From Alphaproteobacteria bacterium (GTDB lineage: Bacteria; Pseudomonadota; Alphaproteobacteria; Caulobacterales; Caulobacteraceae), in contig JAGWSE010000152.1 in assembly GCA_028869395.1 (NCBI GenBank), positions 1 through 5,385 of the forward strand: DNA of 5,385 bases. Reading direction: 5' to 3'. How positions within the stretch are numbered: position 1 is the stretch's first letter; each line of letters opens with the position of its first letter. Shown piece after piece: positions 1 to 5,233 of the stretch. The notes beneath the pieces are model-generated. The model did no database searches. It had not been told where the DNA came from and worked only from the letters and a program-made list of their open reading frames with translations. Both the position numbers and the translations under genes were made by a program.

Positions 1-350
1 ACCTTCCCGACCCCGCGGATCTTGCCCGGCGCGGCGGGGCGGAAGAAGGTGGTCTTCATCTCGGCGGTGGGCGCGACATGGGTCATGCCCGAGGCCACCA
101 TGCAGGCCACGCTCATGCACTCGTCCAGCATGGCGCAGAGATAGCCGCCCTGGATCTGCTTCATCGGGTTGAGCAGCAGCTCGGGCCTGGCCTCGAACTC
201 CACCTCGACCTTCTTCTCGGCCTGGCTGACCGCGACCATCCTGAAGCCCAGGGTCTGCGAACCCGTCGGCTGGTTCTTGGTCCGCAGGAAGCGCTCGAGG
301 ATGGCCTCGTCGGTGAGGCCCTCCGCCTCGGCGTCCTTGGCGTCGCTCAT
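1..350 (-). CDS. PaaI-like hotdog-fold thioesterase (partial, 3' end beyond the window)
   Basis: The 116 visible codons start MSDAKDAEAEG and run off the left edge. Residues 30-116 look like the first half of a hotdog thioesterase of the PaaI/YbgC superfamily: a beta-strand region (SQTLGFRMVAVSQAEKKVEVEF), then NPMKQIQGGYLCAMLDECMSVA at about 61-82, where the family's HGG-x(4)-L-x-D helix motif sits. Asp76 matches the usual acidic residue, but Gln67 replaces the common His. The later strand TAEMKTTFFRPAAPGKI (95-111) matches the family's second core strand. Such enzymes hydrolyse acyl-CoA thioesters in the cytosol; the substrate cannot be read from sequence. The ATG at 350-348 overlaps the sspB TGA (352-350) by one base, which suggests translational coupling and co-transcription. 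The start is chosen for this junction and because the N-terminus fits. The fold call is fairly secure; the specific function is open. Confidence 0.85.
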   Translation of the reverse strand, partial: MSDAKDAEAEGLTDEAILERFLRTKNQPTGSQTLGFRMVAVSQAEKKVEVEFEARPELLLNPMKQIQGGYLCAMLDECMSVACMVASGMTHVAPTAEMKTTFFRPAAPGKIRGVGK

Positions 351-835
351 CACTTCTTCCGGAACTGGTCGAGGGAGACGATCTTCGAGCCGTCCTCGGC
401 CGCCGGCTCGGCCGCAGCCTCGCCCTCGGACGGTGGCGGCGCCTTCAGCTCGGGCGGTGCGGAGGCCGGCGCCTCAAACTGCAGCAGGAACTGCACCGAG
501 GGGTCGTAGAAGCGGGTGACCGCGCTGTAGGGGACCGAAAGCCGTTTGGGCTGGCCGGCGAACTGCAGCGTCACGGAGAAGAAGGTCTCGCCGGGCGCGA
601 GGTCCCAGTACTGGTGCTGCAGGACGATGGTCATCTCGTCCGGGTACTTGGCCAGCAGGTCGTTCGGCCCGGAGACGCCCGCGGCGTCGGTCTTGAAGGT
701 GATGTAGAAGTGGTGCGCGCCCGGCAGGCCTTCGCCGGCGGCGCGCTTCAGGGCCGATTTCACCACGCCGCGCATGGCCTCCTGGGCCATGGCGTCATAG
801 TGCATCAGATCCTGGGCCGGCGGGTCCTGGGCCAA
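350..835 (-). CDS. sspB: SspB, ClpXP adaptor for ssrA-tagged proteins (alpha type)
   Basis: A 161-residue protein that by family binds the ssrA degradation tag on rescued nascent chains and tethers them to the ClpX unfoldase for ClpP degradation. Residues 1-121 are the tag-binding core, with HHFYITFKT (41-49), YPDEMTIVLQHQYWDL (64-79), a VTLQF strand and VPYSAVTRFYDPSVQFLLQF (101-120), all strongly reminiscent of Caulobacter SspB. Residues 122-150 are an Ala/Pro/Glu-rich flexible linker. The C-terminal KIVSLDQFRKK (151-161) is the short basic ClpX-binding tail. I start at TTG 835 because GGGAGA lies 5 nt upstream and the resulting N-terminus (AQDPPAQDLMHYDAMAQEA) fits the family. A longer in-frame reading from TTG 913 adds 26 unrelated residues and covers the candidate promoter. 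ATG 805 is a less likely alternative. ssrA lies just upstream on the same strand. Confidence 0.95.
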   Translation of the reverse strand: MAQDPPAQDLMHYDAMAQEAMRGVVKSALKRAAGEGLPGAHHFYITFKTDAAGVSGPNDLLAKYPDEMTIVLQHQYWDLAPGETFFSVTLQFAGQPKRLSVPYSAVTRFYDPSVQFLLQFEAPASAPPELKAPPPSEGEAAAEPAAEDGSKIVSLDQFRKK

Positions 836-840
836 GGTAA

Positions 841-846
841 TCTCCC
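841..846 (-). promoter_or_regulatory. Ribosome binding site deciding the TTG start of sspB
   Basis: On the minus strand GGGAGA is followed by TTACC and then TTG, an almost ideal Shine-Dalgarno placement. No comparable purine-rich motif precedes the upstream TTG at 913, so this site settles the start in favour of 835. Confidence 0.75.
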
Positions 847-866
847 AACGGAACGCGTACTCTGAA

Positions 867-894
867 AAGGTAGCGTCAGGACTACCAGACTCAA
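867..894 (-). promoter_or_regulatory. Candidate housekeeping promoter of sspB
   Basis: On the minus strand TTGAGTC (from 894) is followed after 13 nt by GCTACCTT (874-867). This resembles the Caulobacter RpoD consensus as I remember it, TTGACGS-N10-14-GCTANAWC. In E. coli terms it reads TTGAGT, 16 nt, TACCTT. Initiation would fall near 860, giving a leader of about 25 nt that contains the ribosome binding site. It would let sspB and the thioesterase be transcribed independently of ssrA. It is a consensus match only. Confidence 0.5.
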
Positions 895-1088
895 GGTGAG
901 TCCGCCTGTCCAAAATGAAATCGCAGCCCCCTGGGGACGCCCGCGAATCCGATCGGCCTCTTCCGCCAGGCGCCGCGGCCGGCTTCAGCGATCTCGGAAT
1001 TGGGTGGGGGAGTTCTGTTGCCAGGCCTCCCCCGGGCCCCGCCTTACGGTGCTACCCGCAAGGGCTTCAGGCGAAGTCTAGCGCGCGC

Positions 1089-1130
1089 TTACGCGGCGAG
1101 CCGGACTTCAGAAGCGAAGTTATCGTTCGC
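1089..1130 (-). other. ssrA proteolysis-tag reading frame (ANDNFASEVRLAA)
   Basis: Inside the tmRNA coding piece, 13 codons from the resume codon GCG (1130-1128) to TAA (1091-1089) read ANDNFASEVRLAA. With the alanine carried by the tmRNA itself, the appended tag would be AANDNFASEVRLAA. The ANDNF start matches the alphaproteobacterial tag family (Caulobacter AANDNFAEEFAVAA, from memory), and the LAA end is the ClpX recognition signal known from E. coli. The central SEVR differs from the Caulobacter tag and brings in an arginine. There is no AUG and no Shine-Dalgarno, as expected, because translation resumes here rather than initiates. Confidence 0.9.
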
Positions 1131-1210
1131 ATCTATCAAATAACCCGGAACGGTGGGTCAGGCCGGGAGAAAGCTACGCCTTTACACGTCTGTCGATCCT
1201 GATCGGCCCC

Positions 1211-1244
1211 GCATGCTTCCCGGCGATAACCCGGGGGAAGGATT
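1211..1244 (-). other. Intervening segment of pre-tmRNA, with hairpin, removed on maturation
   Basis: These 34 nt lie between the encoded CCA end of the acceptor piece (1245) and the GGGG 5' end of the coding piece (1210). In permuted tmRNAs this loop is excised to give two RNA chains. Positions 1216-1223 (CTTCCCGG) pair with 1231-1240 (CCGGGGGAAG) as an 8-bp stem with a 2-nt bulge and a 7-nt loop. Cleavage at the GGGG end by RNase P and trimming to CCA are inferred from tRNA-like processing. Confidence 0.8.
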
Positions 1245-1309
1245 TGGTGGAGCCGCCGGGAATCGCACCCGGGTCCAGTCCGCTTATTACGCGCGCGTTT
1301 ATCTCCATA

Positions 1310-1325
1310 GTCGGGCGAACCCGAC
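1310..1325 (-). other. UUCG-capped hairpin at the 5' end of the tmRNA precursor
   Basis: On the minus strand GTCGGG, TTCG, CCCGAC forms a perfect 6-bp stem with a stable UUCG tetraloop, immediately before the acceptor piece. It may be a 5' leader structure that sets a processing end or blocks readthrough from the gene upstream, or it may belong to the mature acceptor RNA. No T-run follows, so an ordinary intrinsic terminator is unlikely. Confidence 0.6.
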
Positions 1326-1332
1326 GCCCGGA

Positions 1333-1340
1333 GATATAGG
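1333..1340 (-). promoter_or_regulatory. Candidate -10 element for ssrA
   Basis: CCTATATC on the minus strand matches 7 of 8 positions of the remembered Caulobacter -10 (GCTANAWC) and lies just before the UUCG hairpin, at the expected distance from a tmRNA precursor start. The -35 is poor: TTTAAT sits 17 nt upstream of TATATC, inside the end of the glycosyltransferase gene. A nearby TTGACG (1346-1341) is too close to serve. This is a weak call on its own, favoured because a stable RNA needs its own promoter. Confidence 0.35.
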
Positions 1341-1342
1341 CG

Positions 1343-2473
1343 TCAACCGTTAGGAATTAAAGAAGCCGACGCGTCGCGGGGCTTCACCGGCAGGTCGGGA
1401 AGGCGCCGGATGAGCGGCGGCGCCAGGGTGATCGCCAGCGAGTAGAAGGCCGGATGGATGACGAGCGCCTGGCCCACGGCGGCGGCGGCATAGCCCGGCC
1501 AGCGCCAGTCGCGGGTGCGCGCCAGGTACATGCCCGTCGCCGGCGCGAAGAGCGCGAGCTCGTAGTTCATGGCGTAGGGCGAGATCAGGAACGCGCCGCC
1601 GAACAACGCGATGATCCGGTCGGCCAGGTCGGACGTGCGGCGGAACGTGAACCACACCCAGGCCGCCGCGGCGGGCGCGAGCAACAAAGCCCAGACGCCG
1701 TCTTGGCGCCAGTAGACCAGGGCCGAATAGGGGGTGATGGCGTTGGCGACCAGGAGCCGCGCGTGCGAGACGAGCTGCTCGAACCGGGGCAGGGCGTCGA
1801 GCCATTCGAACCAGGGGTTCAGTCCCCACACCGCAACCGAGACCGCGCAGAGGACGAGGCCGGTGACCCCGGTCGCGACGATGGTGCGCCAGCGGCCCTC
1901 CGCCATCAGCCCCAGCGGCAGCAGCATCAGCAGCTGCGGCTTCACGCAGGCGGCGAGCCCGAACAGCACACCGGCCGCGACCGGCCGTTCGTCGCCGACC
2001 ACCATGGCGGCCATGACCAGACCGCCGAGCAGGAAGGTCGCCTGGCCGCAGAAGGCGGCGAAGGCCACCCAGGGCACCAGCACGAACCACTTGGGCGCGC
2101 CAGCCTTCACGCCCGCCCACCAGAAGAAGCCGCCGGTGAGGACCGTCCAGACCGCGTAGCTGATGTTCCACGGCGCCAGGGCGAACGGCACGAACAGCAG
2201 CAGCGCCGAGGGCGGATAGACATAGGGCCGCAGCCGGTCCGGACCGAGCGGCCAACCCTGCAGCTGCGAGACGTAGCGGAAATCGTAGATGCGGCCGATG
2301 TCGGTGATCGCCGCCTTGCCGCCGGCCCACAGTCCCGCGAAATCCACGCCGGCGGCCTGCAGCTTGAGGAGCTGCAGCGTGCCCGCGCTCAGCAGGGCGA
2401 AGACGATCAGCACCCCGATCAGGACCGGAGAGGACAGGCGATCGCGAAGCGAAGCGGAGGCGGGGTGAGTCAT
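1343..2473 (-). CDS. GT87/DUF2029-type integral-membrane glycosyltransferase
   Basis: A 376-residue protein with about ten hydrophobic segments, from VLIGVLIVFALLSAGTLQLL (17-36) to the C-terminal region, consistent with a GT-C glycosyltransferase using a polyprenyl-phosphate sugar. VDFAGLWAGGKAA (43-55) after the first helix holds Asp44, the likely catalytic acid position of GT87 relatives. YVYPPSALLLFVPFALAP (84-101), AACVKPQLLMLLP (174-186) and SPYAMNYEL (298-306) match other recurring family motifs. The sugar and acceptor cannot be inferred; PimE-like mannosyl transfer is only one example from the family. I start at ATG 2473: a TTG 39 nt upstream would add 13 residues of ordinary coil, and neither start has a clear ribosome binding site. 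The stop lies three bases from the candidate ssrA -10, so readthrough into ssrA is possible. Confidence 0.83.
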   Translation of the reverse strand: MTHPASASLRDRLSSPVLIGVLIVFALLSAGTLQLLKLQAAGVDFAGLWAGGKAAITDIGRIYDFRYVSQLQGWPLGPDRLRPYVYPPSALLLFVPFALAPWNISYAVWTVLTGGFFWWAGVKAGAPKWFVLVPWVAFAAFCGQATFLLGGLVMAAMVVGDERPVAAGVLFGLAACVKPQLLMLLPLGLMAEGRWRTIVATGVTGLVLCAVSVAVWGLNPWFEWLDALPRFEQLVSHARLLVANAITPYSALVYWRQDGVWALLLAPAAAAWVWFTFRRTSDLADRIIALFGGAFLISPYAMNYELALFAPATGMYLARTRDWRWPGYAAAAVGQALVIHPAFYSLAITLAPPLIRRLPDLPVKPRDASASLIPNG

Positions 2474-2561
2474 GGCTGGCGCGTAAGAACCCCTAGGCGC
2501 GTCGCCTTGCAAGAGCCCTAACGCCGCTCACGAAGCGTGGACGCACAGGCGATTTTCGCGG

Positions 2562-2575
2562 GCCGCCGCGGCGGC
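2562..2575. repeat. 14-bp perfect palindrome in the divergent intergenic region
   Basis: GCCGCCGCGGCGGC reads the same on both strands and sits in the 174-bp gap between the glycosyltransferase (minus) and yciB (plus), with TTCGCG-like copies on either side. It could be an operator, or chance structure in GC-rich DNA. I see no convincing promoter pair in this gap. Confidence 0.4.
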
Positions 2576-2634
2576 TTCGCGAACGGCCTTCGTGCGGCAG
2601 GCGGCCACATCTAATCTTCACGGATCGGATTTTG

Positions 2635-2640
2635 CTGGAG
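2635..2640 (+). promoter_or_regulatory. Ribosome binding site of yciB
   Basis: CTGGAG lies 7 nt before the ATG at 2648 and supports that start over an out-of-frame alternative at 2632. Confidence 0.7.
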
Positions 2641-2647
2641 TTTTTCG

Positions 2648-3241
2648 ATGCGCGGACTTCTCTACGCGGCCCGCCCGCTGGCCTGGGACTTCTTTCCGAC
2701 CATCGCGTTTGCGGTGCTGGTGGCGACGCACGTGGACGTGCGGATCGCGACCGCCGCGGCCTGGGGCGTGGGCCTGCTGCAGGTCATCGCAGTGAAAGTC
2801 CGCGGTCAACCGATCCCCGTACTGCAATGGGCGGGCTTCGGCCTGGCGATCGTGTTCGGCCTGGCGAGCGTCTTGACCCACGATCCGCGGTTCCTGATGG
2901 TGAAGCCCACGATCATCTATCTGGCGGTCGCGGCTGTGATGCTGAAGCGGGGCTGGATGCTGCGCTACCTGCCGCCGGTCGCCGGCGGGCACGGCGACGA
3001 TGCAATGATCGCGTTCGGCTACGTCTGGTCCGCCCTGATGGCGGCGACCGGGATCGCCAACCTGGTGATCGCGGTCTGGTTCACCAGCGCCTGGCCGGCG
3101 TTCCTGGCCATCTTCCCCGTGGCCTCGAAACTCATCCTGTTCGCGGTCCAGTACGTCACCGTCCGTCGGGTCGTGCGGCGACGGATCAGCGCGGCGGGGC
3201 AGGCGCAGGTCCCGGCCGAGGTGGCGGCGCAGCCGGCGTAG
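2648..3241 (+). CDS. yciB: YciB/IspZ-type inner-membrane (septation) protein
   Basis: A 197-residue membrane protein. DFFPTIAF (14-21) opens the first helix. Further hydrophobic segments lie at about 31-50, 57-77, 88-100, 120-145 and 148-172, giving the five or six spans usual for YciB. The stretch THDPRFLMVKPTIIYLAVAA (77-96) matches the family's best-conserved region (HN-x-F-x-KWKPTIVY in E. coli), and GIANLVIAVWF (135-145) matches the ALNIYVAFNF region. YciB is linked to cell-envelope integrity and septation in enterobacteria; its biochemical role is unsettled. After the last helix come basic residues (VRRVVRRRI) and a low-complexity Ala/Gln/Pro tail (about 182-197) that does not look conserved. 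That tail is encoded opposite the end of the convergent exported-protein gene. The start is supported by the ribosome binding site. The family call is good, based on remembered motifs. Confidence 0.85.
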   Translation: MRGLLYAARPLAWDFFPTIAFAVLVATHVDVRIATAAAWGVGLLQVIAVKVRGQPIPVLQWAGFGLAIVFGLASVLTHDPRFLMVKPTIIYLAVAAVMLKRGWMLRYLPPVAGGHGDDAMIAFGYVWSALMAATGIANLVIAVWFTSAWPAFLAIFPVASKLILFAVQYVTVRRVVRRRISAAGQAQVPAEVAAQPA

Positions 3242-4148
3242 CCGGCGGTCGGGCCTCCGGGCGGGGCGCCGGCTCCGCGCCCGGCGGCGCCAGTCGGGCG
3301 ACGGGACTGGGTTTCAGCGACCCGCCGCCCGCGATCAGGTCCTGGTAGATCTTGCGCTGCACGGAGAAATCGCCGCCGTGCGGAAACAGCACGTCGAAAC
3401 GGGGATCGTGGCCGAGGGCGGCCTTGATCGTCGGCTCCAGCGCATCGGCGACCTGACCGATCGCGGCGTCGTCGCACTCGCGGTGCAGCGACCACGAGCG
3501 GCCGGGGACCGCCAGGGTCACGTCATAGGCGACCCCGTCGACGCAAAGCCCCTCGGCCGCGCCGGGTTCGGCGACCTGCACCATCCGCGGAGACCGCCAC
3601 ATCGGCTCGTCGCGCAGCCTCAGGAATGTCGCGGCCGAGCCCGGCGGAAGCTGGCGGTCGAAGCCGATCCGGCGGCTGATGTCGGCCTCGCAGCAGGCCA
3701 GCCCCGCGCGGGCCTCGACGAACGCCTGGCCATCGCGCCGGACGATCACGCGCACGACCGCCTCGCGAACGTTGGTCATCGGCCGGACCCAAACCTCGAG
3801 GATCATCTCGCCCGGGTAGAGCACCTGCCACTGCAGCGGCATCAGGCCCCAGAGCCGGTAGGTCGAGGGATCGATGCCGTTCTGGATGACCGCCACATGC
3901 TGGTGGTAGGGGATGCGCCGGCCGCCCAGTGGATCGGCCGCCTCGGGGAGGCGCGGACGCTTGTCGGTCCACCAGGTCCGGGGATCGGGCTCGGGAAACG
4001 GCCAGATCTCGGCGGCGTCGGGAGAAAGGTTCGTCGGAGGCGCGGCGACAGGCGGGCTGTTGACCACCGGCGCGCGCCGGAACAGCTGCGCGTGGGCGCC
4101 GCCCGCGCACAGGCCGGCCATCAGGGCGGTGGCGAGGATCCGGCGCAC
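3186..4148 (-). CDS. Exported protein of unknown function with proline-rich C-terminal tail
   Basis: I do not recognise a family. The 320-residue product starts MRRILATALMAGLCAGGAHA, a clear Sec signal peptide with AHA as the likely cleavage site before Gln21, so it should be periplasmic or outer-envelope. Residues 45-275 look like one or two folded domains, with Trp- and Tyr-rich strands (IWPFPEPDPRTWW, YRLWGLMPLQWQVLYPGEMILEVWV) and a predicted beta-strand VVRVIVRRDGQAFVEARAG. The mature part has four cysteines (152, 153, 202, 225) that could form disulfides. Residues 280-320 are a Pro/Ala/Arg-rich tail. The start is GTG at 4148, chosen because it gives a basic n-region; no good ribosome binding site is visible. 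It lies 37 bp after ilvN on the same strand, so it may be co-transcribed, but nothing ties it to branched-chain synthesis. Its last 56 bp overlap yciB tail to tail. Confidence 0.8.
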   Translation of the reverse strand: MRRILATALMAGLCAGGAHAQLFRRAPVVNSPPVAAPPTNLSPDAAEIWPFPEPDPRTWWTDKRPRLPEAADPLGGRRIPYHQHVAVIQNGIDPSTYRLWGLMPLQWQVLYPGEMILEVWVRPMTNVREAVVRVIVRRDGQAFVEARAGLACCEADISRRIGFDRQLPPGSAATFLRLRDEPMWRSPRMVQVAEPGAAEGLCVDGVAYDVTLAVPGRSWSLHRECDDAAIGQVADALEPTIKAALGHDPRFDVLFPHGGDFSVQRKIYQDLIAGGGSLKPSPVARLAPPGAEPAPRPEARPPATPAAPPPRPGPAPAPPR

Positions 4149-4185
4149 GTCGTCAAAGCCCGCGAACGGGGCCGGGGGTTCCGTC

Positions 4186-4734
4186 CTAGAGGGCCTCGAA
4201 GCCGCGCTGGATGGAGAGCACGCCGGTGCGCGACACCTCCACCAGGCCCAGCGGCCGCATCAGGTCCACGAAGCTGTCGATCTTGGAAGGGGCGCCGGTC
4301 AGCTCGAAGACGAAGCTTTCGCGGGTGGTGTCGATGACACGGGCGCGGAAGATCTCGCCCACGCGCAGCGCCTCCACGCGCTCGGCGCCCGCGCCGCGCA
4401 CCTTCACCAGGGCGAGCTCGCGCTCCAGCCCGTTGGGGTCGCGGCTCACGTCCTGGACGTGACGCATGGAGACCATCTTCTCGAGCTGGGCCTGGATCTG
4501 GGCCAGCACCTGCGGCGTGCCGCGCGTGACGATGGTGATGCGGCTGGTGTGGGCGTTGCGGTCGGTCTCGGCGACCGTCAGGCTTTCGATGTTGTAGCCG
4601 CGCGCGGCGAACAGCCCCACGACGCGGTGCAGCACGCCCGGCTCGTTGTCCACCAGGCAGGCGAAGGTGGCGAGGCTCTCGGCCTCCTCCTTGTGGGCGA
4701 GATCGTAGACGGAGGCGGGCTGGGCGTCGGTCAT
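4186..4734 (-). CDS. ilvN: Acetolactate synthase small (regulatory) subunit
   Basis: A 182-residue regulatory subunit of acetohydroxyacid synthase, which makes acetolactate and acetohydroxybutyrate at the first common step of valine, leucine and isoleucine synthesis. Residues 22-97 form the ACT domain. FACLVDNEPGVLHRVVGLFAARGYNIESLTV (24-54) carries the NEPGVL and RGYNIESL signatures that form the valine feedback site, and SRITIVT (64-70) is the next strand. Residues 105-182 match the C-terminal domain of the IlvH/IlvN family (ELALVKV, IFRARVIDTTRESFVFELTG, SRTGVLSIQRG). Full length for the family is about 160-185, so the gene looks intact, with a short extra N-terminus. ATG 4734 has AGGA 7 nt upstream. 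Its partner ilvB lies 499 bp upstream on the same strand, separated by an opposite-strand gene. The exported-protein gene follows after 37 bp. Confidence 0.97.
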   Translation of the reverse strand: MTDAQPASVYDLAHKEEAESLATFACLVDNEPGVLHRVVGLFAARGYNIESLTVAETDRNAHTSRITIVTRGTPQVLAQIQAQLEKMVSMRHVQDVSRDPNGLERELALVKVRGAGAERVEALRVGEIFRARVIDTTRESFVFELTGAPSKIDSFVDLMRPLGLVEVSRTGVLSIQRGFEAL

Positions 4735-4757
4735 GGGGCGGTCCTGCGGCTTGGGTG

Positions 4758-4786
4758 GTTATAGGCGCCGAGCGCCTGGAAGCGAA
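4758..4786 (-). promoter_or_regulatory. Candidate promoter of ilvN
   Basis: On the minus strand TTCGCT (4786-4781), a 17-nt spacer and TATAAC (4763-4758) form a plausible promoter; the extended -10, CCTATAAC, matches 7 of 8 positions of the remembered Caulobacter consensus GCTANAWC. Initiation would fall near 4751, about 17 nt before ATG. The spacer holds the inverted repeat GGCGC-CGA-GCGCC (4764-4776), a possible operator or leader structure. An own promoter would make sense because an opposite-strand gene separates ilvN from ilvB. Confidence 0.45.
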
Positions 4787-4844
4787 GCGGGGGAGCAGGC
4801 TTCGTGACATCAGGGCGCTTGCGGATCCTCGGTCATCGACCAAC

Positions 4845-5171
4845 ATGGGCGCCATGTCGTCGTTCCGCATGCCCCAGAACCTGAACACACGGCTCCGGGT
4901 CGAGACCGGCGAGCAGGTGTTCCAGCACGAGCTGCTGCAAGAGCAGGCGATCTCGCTCGGCCGGCAGGGCGCCCGGCTGGAGGGGGCGCTGGCCTCGCTC
5001 AAGGCGCACGAGGGCGGCGACGATGACCGCGCCGCCCTGGTGCGAGAGGCGGCGGATGCGGCATGGTGCTTCTTCGTCCAGCGCGACGTCATGGGGCTGC
5101 GTGACCGCGCCGCCGTGATCGCTCAATACGGCATCCCGCGCGAGGTCCTGAACCGGATCGGCGCCCGCTAG
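4845..5171 (+). CDS. Small uncharacterised protein, possibly DUF6665 family
   Basis: A 108-residue, mostly helical, soluble protein without signal peptide or membrane span. NLNTRLRVETGEQVFQHELLQEQAISLGRQGARLEGALASLKAHE (12-56) looks like two amphipathic helices. A variable Gly/Asp loop follows, then AALVREAADAAWCFFVQRDVMGLRDRAAVIAQYGIPREVLNRIG (63-106), in which the Trp-Cys-Phe-Phe-Val-Gln-Arg core and the closing IP-x-EVL-x-R-x-G look like conserved family features. I believe this is the small alphaproteobacterial family DUF6665, from memory and unconfirmed. No function is known to me. The start could be ATG 4845, 4854 or 4869; none has a clear ribosome binding site, and the extra codons upstream to GTG 4755 cover the ilvN promoter and look non-coding. 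It lies opposite to, and between, ilvB and ilvN. Confidence 0.75.
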   Translation: MGAMSSFRMPQNLNTRLRVETGEQVFQHELLQEQAISLGRQGARLEGALASLKAHEGGDDDRAALVREAADAAWCFFVQRDVMGLRDRAAVIAQYGIPREVLNRIGAR

Positions 5172-5233
5172 GCCCTCTCTCCGTCGCGCAACCGGACGCA
5201 AAGGCGGTCTCCACTTGCGCCCGGCTGTCGCGC
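5172..5233. other. Convergent gap between the small gene and ilvB, no clear terminator
   Basis: These 62 bp separate two genes that end toward each other. The only symmetry is GCGCAA (5186-5191) with TTGCGC (5215-5220), a 6-bp inverted repeat with a 23-nt loop and no T-run. It is too weak to call a terminator. Confidence 0.3.

Larger units (their letters stand above)
1002..1310 (-). ncRNA. ssrA: Circularly permuted two-piece transfer-messenger RNA (tmRNA)
   Basis: On the minus strand the acceptor piece comes first (about 1310-1245). It ends in a T-arm (CCGGG, 7-nt loop, CCCGG) and CGGCTCCACCA, with the CCA encoded. After a 34-nt intervening segment, the coding piece starts with GGGGCCG at 1210. 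The two pieces form a 7-bp acceptor stem whose third pair is G-U, the alanine identity element for AlaRS. GGAGA of the acceptor piece (about 1306-1302) can pair with TCTCC of the coding piece, as expected for helix P2. A tag reading frame follows at 1130-1089. The coding piece closes with the stem GGGGGAG/CTCCCCC (1033-1027 with 1012-1006) around GCCTGGCAACAGAA. tmRNA frees stalled ribosomes and tags the nascent chain for proteolysis. The permuted order is the known alphaproteobacterial arrangement. Mature ends are estimates to within about 15 nt. Confidence 0.93.

Noticed and set aside
836..913. N-terminal extension of SspB from TTG 913
   Set aside because: The extra 26 residues match nothing in SspB, there is no ribosome binding site for TTG 913, and the stretch contains the candidate promoter and ribosome binding site of the shorter form.
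1006..1033. Intrinsic terminator with stem GGGGGAG/CTCCCCC
   Set aside because: No T-run follows on either strand, and the loop and position fit the closing stem or pseudoknot of the tmRNA coding piece.
1245..1310. A normal tRNA gene on the minus strand
   Set aside because: A T-arm and CCA end are present, but there is no anticodon arm or D-arm upstream; the 5' acceptor strand lies downstream at 1210, as in permuted tmRNA.
1153..1353. Short plus-strand frame containing GGAAGNRTRVQ
   Set aside because: This peptide is the common false translation of the antisense of a tRNA-like T-arm and acceptor end; the region is ssrA.
1454..2521. 355-codon open frame on the plus strand
   Set aside because: It is antisense to the glycosyltransferase. 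Its Arg/Gly/Gln/Glu/His-rich composition is typical of a shadow frame in GC-rich DNA, while the minus-strand frame gives coherent membrane helices and family motifs.
3378..4337. 319-codon open frame on the plus strand
   Set aside because: Antisense shadow of the exported-protein gene and the end of ilvN, rich in Arg, Gly and His, with no recognisable motifs.
4121..5092. 323-codon open frame on the minus strand across ilvN and the small gene
   Set aside because: Low-complexity Arg/Pro/Ala/Ser composition and overlap with the clearly real ilvN in another frame.
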